Assembly: GCA_002337605.1 (NCBI GenBank)
Contig: DDGL01000014.1
Coordinates: forward strand, 549,636 to 613,635
Direction: 5' to 3'
From: Flavobacteriaceae bacterium UBA1903
GTDB lineage: Bacteria; Bacteroidota; Bacteroidia; Flavobacteriales; Flavobacteriaceae
DNA length: 64,000 nucleotides
Shown: piece after piece, positions 44,576-51,913 of the stretch
How positions within the stretch are numbered: the stretch's first letter is position 1
How the letters are laid out: each line of letters opens with the position of its first letter
Translations under genes and position numbers: made by a program
Notes under the pieces: generated by a model
Told to the model about the DNA's origin: nothing
What the model saw: the letters and a program-made list of their open reading frames with translations, nothing else
Database searches by the model: none

Positions 44576-45256
44576 ATGAGAGTACTCTCCACAAAAAAAC
44601 TACAACCCAATCAGCGAGATCTGCTCCTTGGCGCAGGTTTTAGCGTGGTAGATTACAATGCTATAGACATAGAAGTTCTGGATTTTAAAATACCTGTTAA
44701 AATTGAGAATGCAATTTTCACCAGCCAGAATGGTGTAAAAGCCTTTTTAAGTCAAACTTCACTTCACCCCTCTTCTCGTAAAGGAGAGGGGCCGGAGGTG
44801 AGGATTGCAAAGGTGTTTTGCGTAGGCCAGAAAACAAAAGCACTTTTGGAGAAAAATGGGTTAAATGTGGTAAAAACGACCGATTATGGTGCAGATTTAG
44901 CCGATTTTATCACTGAAAACTATAAAAACGATTCATTCCATTTATTTTGTGGAACCAAACGAAGAGACGAAATACCTCAAGCATTAAAAAATGCTGAAAT
45001 TGACTTTTTTGAACTAAAAACATATAAAACCACCTTAAAACCTCGCAAATTTGACCAAAAATGGGACGGAATCCTGTTTTTTAGCCCTAGTGGGGTAGAA
45101 AGTTTTAGTTCTCAAAATAACCTGAAAAACACGATAGCTTTTTGTATTGGGACAACCACTGCAGCAGCAGCTAAAAAACACACCTCAACTGTTGTGATTG
45201 CAAATTCCACTTCTATAGAAAGTGTAATCGCAAAGGCGGTGAAAACTTTAAAATAA
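44576..45256 (+). CDS. hemD: Uroporphyrinogen-III synthase with in-frame palindrome insert
   Basis: HemD closes hydroxymethylbilane with inversion of ring D to give uroporphyrinogen III. The 226-residue protein is of two-lobed type: FTSQNGVKAFL near residue 48, FCVGQKTKALLE at 81-92, and FFSPSGVESF in the second half are family landmarks. Between FLSQ (57-60) and the AKVFCVG strand (from residue 78), residues 61-77 (TSLHPSSRKGEGPEVRI) have no counterpart in usual HemD sequences and are encoded by copy D of the palindromic element (44761-44803). The frame is intact. The start is 1 nt after the hemC stop. Confidence 0.9.
   Translation: MRVLSTKKLQPNQRDLLLGAGFSVVDYNAIDIEVLDFKIPVKIENAIFTSQNGVKAFLSQTSLHPSSRKGEGPEVRIAKVFCVGQKTKALLEKNGLNVVKTTDYGADLADFITENYKNDSFHLFCGTKRRDEIPQALKNAEIDFFELKTYKTTLKPRKFDQKWDGILFFSPSGVESFSSQNNLKNTIAFCIGTTTAAAAKKHTSTVVIANSTSIESVIAKAVKTLK
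44761..44803 (-). repeat. Dispersed palindromic element, copy D, inside hemD
   Basis: On the minus strand it begins CCTCACCTCCGGCCCCTCTC and continues CTTTACGAGAAGAGGGGTGAAGT. The inner arms CCCCTCT and AGAGGGG form the hairpin. It matches copy A closely in its CCTCACC start and in its hairpin, and it encodes about 14 extra HemD residues in frame. Confidence 0.8.
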
Positions 45257-45270
45257 ATGAGCATATCCCC

Positions 45271-45333
45271 TCGAGCGCAGTCGAGAGGTAATTGAAAAGT
45301 TCGAAAATTAAAATAGTTTTCGACTGCGCTCGA
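45271..45333. repeat. GAGCGCAGTCGA inverted repeat, copy 2 (hemD-hemE gap)
   Basis: TCGAGCGCAGTCGA (45271-45284) and TCGACTGCGCTCGA (45320-45333) are perfect 14-bp complements with a 35-nt spacer. The bases after the first arm (GAGGTAATT) match copy 1 (GATGTAATT). It lies within the hem operon, between hemD (stop 45256) and hemE (start 45357), and would form a strong hairpin in the mRNA. Confidence 0.85.
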
Positions 45334-45356
45334 ACAGACAATTGAGAATTGAAATA

Positions 45357-46394
45357 ATGACAAACATTAAAAACGATTTATTTTTACGAGCATTAAAAGG
45401 TGAAACCGTAAACCGTCCTCCAGTCTGGATGATGCGTCAAGCTGGCCGCTACCTTCCAGAATTTATGGAAATTAAGGCCAAGTACGATTTTTTTACACGG
45501 TGCCAGACACCAGAGTTGGCAAGTGAGATCACGGTGCAGCCTATTAGAAGGTACGGAATGGACGCCGCGATTTTATTCTGTGATATCTTAGTGATCCCGC
45601 AGGCAATGAATATTGAAGTAGAGATGAAACCTGGTCTCGGTCCCTGGTTACCAAAACCTATTCGTTCACATAAAGATCTGGACAGCGTTATAGTACCGGA
45701 TATTCACGATACCCTTGGGTATGTAATGGATGCTATTAAAATGACCAAAGAAAAGTTGAACGATGAAATTCCTTTAATTGGTTTTGCAGGTTCTCCGTGG
45801 ACAATTTTATGTTACTGCGTTCAAGGCCAGGGAAGCAAAAACTTTGATAAAGCGAAAGAGTTTTGTTTTACCCAACCTGTAGCTGCACACGAATTACTTC
45901 AGAAAATTACCGATACTACGATAGCCTATTTAAAGGAAAAAGTTAAAGCAGGTGTAAATGCCGTGCAGGTTTTTGACAGTTGGGGAGGAATGTTATCGCC
46001 CGAAGATTATCAGACGTTTTCCTGGCAATACATTCAGCAAATTATTGATGCGTTGAAAGATGAAGCTCCGGTAATTGCATTTGGTAAAGGATGCTGGTTT
46101 GCATTAGATACTATGGCGAAAAGTGGTGCGAGCGCTCTGGGAGTAGACTGGACGTGCTCCCCAAAAAATGCCCGCTATTTAACGGGTGGAAACATAACAC
46201 TACAGGGAAATTTTGATCCTACGCGTCTGTTTAGCCCGCCTTCCGAAATTAAGAAAATGGTAAAGCAAATGATCGATGCCTTCGGAAAAGATAAGTATAT
46301 CGTAAATTTAGGGCACGGGATTTTACCAAACATCCCCATCGAAAATGCTGGTGCATTTATTAAAGCCGTGAAAGAATACAAAGCAGAATCTTGA
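45357..46394 (+). CDS. hemE: Uroporphyrinogen decarboxylase
   Basis: HemE removes four carboxyl groups from uroporphyrinogen III to give coproporphyrinogen III. The 345-residue protein has the N-terminal RPPVWMMRQAGRYLPEF signature, which carries the conserved arginines of the active site, and GFAGSPWTILCY in the middle, followed by the FDSWGGMLSP segment and NLGHGILPN near the C-terminus. The ATG at 45357 is chosen; an earlier TTG (45342) lies near the palindromic repeat and adds only five residues. The next gene overlaps its stop by 4 nt. Confidence 0.96.
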   Translation: MTNIKNDLFLRALKGETVNRPPVWMMRQAGRYLPEFMEIKAKYDFFTRCQTPELASEITVQPIRRYGMDAAILFCDILVIPQAMNIEVEMKPGLGPWLPKPIRSHKDLDSVIVPDIHDTLGYVMDAIKMTKEKLNDEIPLIGFAGSPWTILCYCVQGQGSKNFDKAKEFCFTQPVAAHELLQKITDTTIAYLKEKVKAGVNAVQVFDSWGGMLSPEDYQTFSWQYIQQIIDALKDEAPVIAFGKGCWFALDTMAKSGASALGVDWTCSPKNARYLTGGNITLQGNFDPTRLFSPPSEIKKMVKQMIDAFGKDKYIVNLGHGILPNIPIENAGAFIKAVKEYKAES

Positions 46395-46879
46395 AAATCT
46401 GGGCACGCATCAGGAAGTTGAGTGTTCCACAGTTGTGGCATCTTTCAGTAGTATTTCTGAAACATCCACTATTGATTCTACCCACCTTACAGGCAACAAA
46501 ACAAACTTTTAAAGTTTGTAATGAGCGCTTCGGAAATGAGCACCATAAAAGCAATAAAGCAAATGCATTCAGACATGCCTTGTGGAATGTCCTTATTTGC
46601 CAAAAATCGATAAAATGGCTTAAAAACAAGCAAAAAAGTGTCTTTTGGGCTCAAAAAGTGACTGATTTGTATGAAAATGTGACCCAAAACGAAGTGCTTG
46701 ATGAAGCCATGGACTTACACAACAACACTGTTGGAAGAATCTGTTTTTTGAACTTTTTGGATCAAAATGAAGCTGAAATGATTCTTTTTCTTCAAAAAAA
46801 GGCAGAAAATGCAAAAAAAGTAGAAAAAATCGATGATTTTAAAAAATATCAAAGTCAACTCGTTTATTTAACTGAATAA
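46391..46879 (+). CDS. DUF6973-like protein within the hem operon
   Basis: A 162-residue protein with the features NAFRHALWNVLIC (near residue 57), VTDLYE and LDEAMDLHNNTVG (near residue 104), which look like the DUF6973 family, whose members have conserved His, Glu and Asn residues as if for metal binding or hydrolysis. No function is known. The start must be TTG (46391), overlapping the hemE stop by 4 nt, because the only later Met is in the middle of the conserved region. Its stop also overlaps the ATG of the next gene by 1 nt, so it is tightly embedded in the operon. A link to haem synthesis is position only. Confidence 0.75.
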   Translation: MKIWARIRKLSVPQLWHLSVVFLKHPLLILPTLQATKQTFKVCNERFGNEHHKSNKANAFRHALWNVLICQKSIKWLKNKQKSVFWAQKVTDLYENVTQNEVLDEAMDLHNNTVGRICFLNFLDQNEAEMILFLQKKAENAKKVEKIDDFKKYQSQLVYLTE

Positions 46880-47634
46880 TGCTTAAAAACATCTTAAGAG
46901 GTATTAAAGCCTACAGCGGAACTTTCAAGCTCATCAGCAAACTGGGCTTATGGAAGTACTTTGGGGTTCCTATTATAATAAGTATCGTTTCGGCAGTGCT
47001 TATTGGGCTTTTAGCCTGGGCGCTTAGCGGTCCTATTGGAGGTTTAATTGCAAGAATTTGGTCTTGGGAATGGGGCGCTGAAACGTTCAGAAAAATTAGT
47101 GATTTCCTTGGAGCACTTACCGTTATAGCTCTTGGATTGATTGCCTATAAACATATTATCCTTGCTTTGAGTGCTCCTTTTATGAGTCCCGTCTCAGAGA
47201 AAATCGAAGCACATCTTTTAGGGGAAACCCACCAACATCGAGACACTACAAATGCAGCACAGTTATGGCGTGGGGTGCGAATAAACGTTCGCAACCTATT
47301 GTTAGAACTTATGTTTACCATCCCCTTGCTTATTTTAAGCTTTATTCCAGGTGTTAATATTGTCACTGGTATTTTAATCTTTTTAATTCAGGCGTATTAT
47401 GCAGGTTTTGGAAATATGGATTATACACTGGAGCGCCATTTTAACTATGATGAAAGCACCAAATTTGTTAGAAATAACAGTGGAATTGCCATTGGAAACG
47501 GAATAGTTTTTATGGCAATGCTCTTTATTCCTGTACTAGGAATTATTCTGGTATTGCCTTTGTCTGTAACTGCTTCCACTACTGAAACACTGCGTTTGCT
47601 AAAGGAACATGGAAAACTGAAAACTACCTCGTAA
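46879..47634 (+). CDS. EI24-domain membrane protein (CysZ-like)
   Basis: A 251-residue integral membrane protein with four to six hydrophobic segments (about residues 28-52, 73-95, 133-163 and 190-228). The FKLISKLGLWKYFGVP opening and the ALSAPFMSPVSEKIEAHLLG stretch (near residue 94) are typical of the EI24 family, which includes the sulfate transporter CysZ and eukaryotic EI24. The transport substrate is not known; co-transcription with hem genes could mean a link to porphyrin or iron handling (inference only). Its stop overlaps the hemF start by 1 nt (TAATG). Confidence 0.87.
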   Translation: MLKNILRGIKAYSGTFKLISKLGLWKYFGVPIIISIVSAVLIGLLAWALSGPIGGLIARIWSWEWGAETFRKISDFLGALTVIALGLIAYKHIILALSAPFMSPVSEKIEAHLLGETHQHRDTTNAAQLWRGVRINVRNLLLELMFTIPLLILSFIPGVNIVTGILIFLIQAYYAGFGNMDYTLERHFNYDESTKFVRNNSGIAIGNGIVFMAMLFIPVLGIILVLPLSVTASTTETLRLLKEHGKLKTTS

Positions 47635-48539
47635 TGAAACAACAATTTGTATCCTACATTCGCAACCTTCAAAATACCATCACCTCCAGACTGGAAGAGG
47701 TAGATGGCAAGGCCACATTTAAAGAAGATCTCTGGAAACGCCCGGAAGGCGGCGGCGGCCGTACCCGAGTACTGGAACATGGTGCTGTCTTTGAAAAAGG
47801 AGGCGTGAACATTAGCGAAGTACACGGAAAACTGCCTGAAACTATGCAACAATATTTTGGGGTAAAAGATGCCGATTTCTTTGCGTGTGGCTTGAGTCTT
47901 GTATTACACCCAATTAACCCAATGGTTCCAACAGTTCATGCAAATTGGAGGTATTTTGAAATGTATAATGCTGAAGGAGAAATCGTAGACCATTGGTTTG
48001 GTGGCGGACAAGACCTAACGCCTTATTATTTATTTGAAGAAGACGCCAAACACTTTCATAATATATGTAAAAGCGCTTGCGATACACATAATACAAGCTT
48101 TTACCCTACATATAAAGCCCGCTGTGATGAATATTTCTACAATTCACACCGTGGTGAAAGCCGTGGTGTAGGAGGATTATTCTTTGATTACTGTAAAGTT
48201 TCCGATGAAATGAGCATGCAGGACTGGTACAATTTTGTGACCGAAGTGGGAGACAGTTTCTTAGAAGCCTATGTACCTATTGTGGAACAAAGAAAAAGCC
48301 TTTCCTATACCAAAGCTCAAAAAGACTGGCAGGAGATCCGTCGTGGAAGGTATGTAGAGTTCAACCTCGTACATGACAAAGGAACGCTTTTCGGATTAAA
48401 AACCAATGGGCGTATTGAGAGCATCTTAATGAGTCTTCCACCTAAAGTACAATGGGTGTATGACCACCAACCCGACGTAGGCAGTGAGGAAGAAAAACTA
48501 TTGAATGTTTTAAAAAACCCCAGAGACTGGGTGGGTTAG
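47634..48539 (+). CDS. hemF: Oxygen-dependent coproporphyrinogen-III oxidase
   Basis: HemF uses O2 to convert coproporphyrinogen III to protoporphyrinogen IX. The 301-residue protein has the family stretches RPEGGGGRTRVLEHG (near residue 41), HANWRYFEMY and WWFGGGQDLTPYYLFEED-like residues (here HWFGGGQDLTPYYLFEED), HRGESRGVGGLFFDY, and RRGRYVEFNLVHDKGT near the C-terminus. Length is normal. It is the last gene of the hem operon. Being the aerobic form, it shows the organism makes haem in oxygen; no hemN is in the window. Confidence 0.97.
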   Translation: MKQQFVSYIRNLQNTITSRLEEVDGKATFKEDLWKRPEGGGGRTRVLEHGAVFEKGGVNISEVHGKLPETMQQYFGVKDADFFACGLSLVLHPINPMVPTVHANWRYFEMYNAEGEIVDHWFGGGQDLTPYYLFEEDAKHFHNICKSACDTHNTSFYPTYKARCDEYFYNSHRGESRGVGGLFFDYCKVSDEMSMQDWYNFVTEVGDSFLEAYVPIVEQRKSLSYTKAQKDWQEIRRGRYVEFNLVHDKGTLFGLKTNGRIESILMSLPPKVQWVYDHQPDVGSEEEKLLNVLKNPRDWVG

Positions 48540-48754
48540 CGGGACAAACCTTTCAAATAATACTCGCAAATAGTATAAGTATTATACACCCGTTTCTTAA
48601 AGTTCTCGTAAAAAAGCATGCGTGCATTTTTTGGCGCAAAGCTAACATCAAAGATATCAACTTGTTATAAATTTTTTCAACTGCTAAAATCTCTTGGCAC
48701 TACTTTTTCTATATACCAATCAGAAATAAACTTAAAACTTAAAAACAAAAAATT

Positions 48755-49141
48755 ATGAAGAAGGTATTGTTAACAGCCGTATTTGCATTAGGAACGCTTA
48801 CAGCTATCCAGGCACAGGAAAAAGGAGTAGAAGTGCAGGATCCAACCAATGCGGTACAGGAAGAAACTGCTCAGGAAGATGCAAAATTAGTAGCAAAAGC
48901 TGAAGCACAACCCGCAGCTTTTAAAGAAATTAAAGTAACTGAATTGCCTGCACCAGTAGCTAAAGCCCTGGCAGCAGATTTTAACGGAGCTACTGTACAA
49001 AAAGCGTATGTAAACGAGAAAAACGAATACAAGTTGGTTTTACAAACAGCTGCAAAAGATAAAAAAGCAGCAACAAAGACCGTGTTCGCCTCTAAAGAAG
49101 GGGAGTGGATCAAGAAACCAAAAGCGATGCTACAACAATAG
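48755..49141 (+). CDS. PepSY-like small exported protein
   Basis: A 128-residue protein with a signal peptide (MKKVLLTAVFALGTLTAIQAQ), an acidic, Ala/Gln/Glu-rich linker (about 22-55) and a C-terminal beta-alpha domain (about 57-128) with IKVTELPAPVAKALAADFNG, then KAYVNEKNEYKLVL and GEWIKK, as in PepSY-like (formerly DUF2874) proteins, which may act as protease inhibitors or ligand binders. It stands alone after hemF, with a 215-nt gap before it and a strong terminator after it. Confidence 0.85.
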   Translation: MKKVLLTAVFALGTLTAIQAQEKGVEVQDPTNAVQEETAQEDAKLVAKAEAQPAAFKEIKVTELPAPVAKALAADFNGATVQKAYVNEKNEYKLVLQTAAKDKKAATKTVFASKEGEWIKKPKAMLQQ

Positions 49142-49164
49142 TTAAGAGTCGCGATTGACGAAGA

Positions 49165-49195
49165 GGGTGTTCTAGTTTAGAACACCCTTTTTTTA
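49165..49195 (+). terminator. Intrinsic terminator after the PepSY-like gene
   Basis: GGGTGTTCTA (49165-49174) and TAGAACACCC (49178-49187) form a perfect 10-bp stem with a 3-nt loop, followed by a run of eight T at 49188-49194 with only minor interruption afterwards. Confidence 0.93.
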
Positions 49196-49197
49196 TT

Positions 49198-51855
49198 TTA
49201 TTTCCAGATAAGTGCTGTTTTAGAGCTTAATGGATGCCCTTCCTGATAAGATTGAAATCGAGCCTTGAGCAATAATTTTCTTCCTTGCAAATTTCGGGTA
49301 AATACTAATTTGGCAGCCCCATTATACCGAAGCCAAGATGAGAAAAAAACAGCTGCATCCTGCTTGCGTTGTCCAAAATCTTTAGGAACTGAATAGTAAT
49401 TAGAAAAGCCTAATTTACTCCTTACCCAATTGGTCTGAGAAATTACATATCGTGGATTTTCAACAGGATCAATAATTTCCTGTAAATAATTTACAAACAG
49501 AATCCCTTCTTTGGCGGTTGCGCCTACTAAATAGCAAGACAGCGACCCATCTTCAAACGTATCTACTTTTAAGGAAACTTTTTGGTCAATTTCAGATAGC
49601 ATTTCTTTTGCTACCATTGCATTTTTCAAAGCTTGTGCAATCTTCAGAAGTTCTTTATCTCTTCTTCCATATTTTACATACAACTGGACTGCTTTTAAGG
49701 TTTTAGGCAATAAAATCATAGCAAAACCAAGTACTAACGCATAGAAAAAGTACACTACTCCTTTTGACAGAAGTGTTGTAAAATTTTTGAACAATAATTC
49801 CGGGAGGGTAATGGTAAAAAGTGCGGTGAGTTCGAAAAGAACGAAGGTTAAAGCGTCTTTAAAGTATAGTTTTTTAAGCATCCCATGAGTTTGCTCTTTC
49901 GTATAATTTAACTTTAGTTCACGCACTAAAATATCTCCATCTCCTATTGCCTGTTTCCACCGTCTTGAAACTTCTTCTCTTCCCGAAGCAAATTGTTTCA
50001 TTTTTAAGTTCAACATAGGAACATCTCTTCGGGTTTCCTGTAGTAGTTTTAAGCGGTCTGCACCGTTTTCAATATAGGGTGCTCCTTCTAATGAAATGCC
50101 GCAAAAAGCTTCGAATCTTCGGTATAATAAAGCTACATCTACCCCGCCTGTTTCGCTTGTTGGATCTACACAGGCTATATGCCAGATGTTTGCCACTTTA
50201 TTGGGTTGTAACGGGTTTACACGAATGGCACGTCCCCGCATTTGGTTAGACATCACAAAAGAGCCTACAAAACTTGCTAAAATAAGTGTGTTTATAGCCG
50301 GTGCATCCCAACCTTCCCCTAAAAGTGATTTAGTGCCTACGAGTACTTCAATTTCTCCCGTTTCAAAAAGCTGCGTCATAGCACTCACCATTTCTTTACT
50401 TCCTGCAACATTAGGTTTTATAATGACAAACTCGGTTTCCCAAAGGATTTCCTGACTAAAATTTTCTGCGGAAACAATGGCGGAAAGTTCATCTACCACC
50501 GAATTATGAATAATAATTAAAGACCCCGTTAAAACACCCAGCTTTTTCTGTTTTAGTGGAAAGTCGGCATCCCTTTCTATCGCATTCCGAACATATTGAA
50601 AAATAGGCACTACCCCCAATTTGTTAATTTCAGAGATGGACTGGGTATGCTGTACCTCCAGAAATTCCTTCCGTATATAATCTGAAAGCACCACCATTCG
50701 CAACTCACTTTTTAGGTTCTGGCTTTCAGTTTTTACAATTTCGACAATGCTTTTCAGCTTAGATGGGCTCTGAGCTAATTTTCGGTAGAGGCTCTGTTCG
50801 CCAATAAGATTAATTCGATTAAGGTCGAATGCACCAATTTTTCGGAGTTGTTTTTCAATGGAAAGCAACAATACTTCCTCTTCCCCATACAATTCCCGAT
50901 CCTCAATTAAAAAAGGATTGAGCAAGGCTTCTACCCACGGGTATGTCAAAGACGGAAAAATTAATTTTTCAGTAGTAATTCCTAGGAACTGCGTTTTTGT
51001 TTCTGGGATTTCAACTCCAGCAGCATTCAGGTAAATGAGTAATGCTGAAAAGCGTTCAGGATTTTTATAAATTTCATCCAGATTTTCTTCCGTTTCAGCG
51101 TAAAATGGATGTTTTTGAACAAATTTGATGAATTCCTGATTCGTTTTTAGCCTCTCTACAAACTGCATCAAATTTTCACGATACGTAATAATGAACTGAA
51201 TTTGCTCAGCTTCTGGTTCTGAAAAATAAATATAATCCTGATGGGGACATAAATTCCCTTCGCGTACCAGTTCAGGCACTCCTATTTCCATATCTATCGG
51301 CCCGCAAAGGTCAAAGTATTTTTTAATTTCAGCTTGTTCGCTATCGTAAGGAGGTGTTGCTGTGAGCGCAATTAGGGTACAATGAGTTAGGTTTTTTAAG
51401 CTGAAAAGTGGCTTCCACCACTCATTCTTAAGATGGTGCGCTTCGTCCAAAACCAAGGTGCCAATCCCTGCTTGCTGAAAAAAGGCAAGTAACTTTTCCG
51501 AAGCATACTCCAGGTCGTTTTTAAAAAAAGAATGCAGCGACTGATAGGTAGAAAACGTTAGTGTTGCAGGATTTTTAATATCAAAAGAAGTTTCAACAGC
51601 AGCAGCATCTTTAACAAAACATTCTCGCATACGCTCGTGCCATTGGTTACGTATGGTGAGTGTGGGGGCCAAAATTAGCGCTTTTTTATCGAGCCGTTGT
51701 ACCATTTCTAAACCCAGAACAGTCTTGCCGGAACCAGGTGGCGCCACTACGTGTAAGTGGTCGTCCTCCAGATGAGTTTCAAATTCTTTCAGAAAACGGT
51801 GTTGGTACGTCCGCCAGGGATAGATAAAATTGAAGTGTGGTGTTAGCAGGCTCAA
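49198..51855 (-). CDS. SF2 DEAH-box helicase with predicted membrane hairpin
   Basis: An 885-residue superfamily 2 ATPase. Motif I is PPGSGKT (39-45), motif II is DEAH (137-140) and motif III is ALTATPP. The second RecA lobe has LVGTKSLLGEGWDAPAINTL and a QMRGRAIR stretch (motif VI with its arginine fingers) near residue 545. After the helicase core, residues about 668-688 and 698-718 are long hydrophobic segments separated by a short loop (ALFTITLPELLF, then VVYFFYALVLGFAMILL), followed by a basic segment and a C-terminal domain of about 145 residues. Such a hairpin is not usual for helicases and suggests membrane tethering. The role is unknown. The gene is divergent from hemB. Confidence 0.85.
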   Translation of the reverse strand: MSLLTPHFNFIYPWRTYQHRFLKEFETHLEDDHLHVVAPPGSGKTVLGLEMVQRLDKKALILAPTLTIRNQWHERMRECFVKDAAAVETSFDIKNPATLTFSTYQSLHSFFKNDLEYASEKLLAFFQQAGIGTLVLDEAHHLKNEWWKPLFSLKNLTHCTLIALTATPPYDSEQAEIKKYFDLCGPIDMEIGVPELVREGNLCPHQDYIYFSEPEAEQIQFIITYRENLMQFVERLKTNQEFIKFVQKHPFYAETEENLDEIYKNPERFSALLIYLNAAGVEIPETKTQFLGITTEKLIFPSLTYPWVEALLNPFLIEDRELYGEEEVLLLSIEKQLRKIGAFDLNRINLIGEQSLYRKLAQSPSKLKSIVEIVKTESQNLKSELRMVVLSDYIRKEFLEVQHTQSISEINKLGVVPIFQYVRNAIERDADFPLKQKKLGVLTGSLIIIHNSVVDELSAIVSAENFSQEILWETEFVIIKPNVAGSKEMVSAMTQLFETGEIEVLVGTKSLLGEGWDAPAINTLILASFVGSFVMSNQMRGRAIRVNPLQPNKVANIWHIACVDPTSETGGVDVALLYRRFEAFCGISLEGAPYIENGADRLKLLQETRRDVPMLNLKMKQFASGREEVSRRWKQAIGDGDILVRELKLNYTKEQTHGMLKKLYFKDALTFVLFELTALFTITLPELLFKNFTTLLSKGVVYFFYALVLGFAMILLPKTLKAVQLYVKYGRRDKELLKIAQALKNAMVAKEMLSEIDQKVSLKVDTFEDGSLSCYLVGATAKEGILFVNYLQEIIDPVENPRYVISQTNWVRSKLGFSNYYSVPKDFGQRKQDAAVFFSSWLRYNGAAKLVFTRNLQGRKLLLKARFQSYQEGHPLSSKTALIWK

Positions 51856-51856
51856 A

Positions 51857-51889
51857 TTGGGCGGGGCTCTTTTTATATTAGTACCTTTG
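51857..51889 (+). promoter_or_regulatory. hemB promoter (-33 and -7 boxes)
   Basis: TTG (51857-51859), 22-nt spacer, then TACCTTTG (51882-51889), fit the Bacteroidota promoter form with spacing in the expected range. The ATG at 51914 is 24 nt further on. The -33 box lies right beside the start of the divergent helicase gene. Confidence 0.75.
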
Positions 51890-51913
51890 CAGGGTTAAAA
51901 ATAGGGAATTGCG

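Noticed and set aside
48600..48650. GCATGCGTGCATTTTTT as terminator for hemF
   Set aside because: The stem has only four continuous base pairs; too weak to call.
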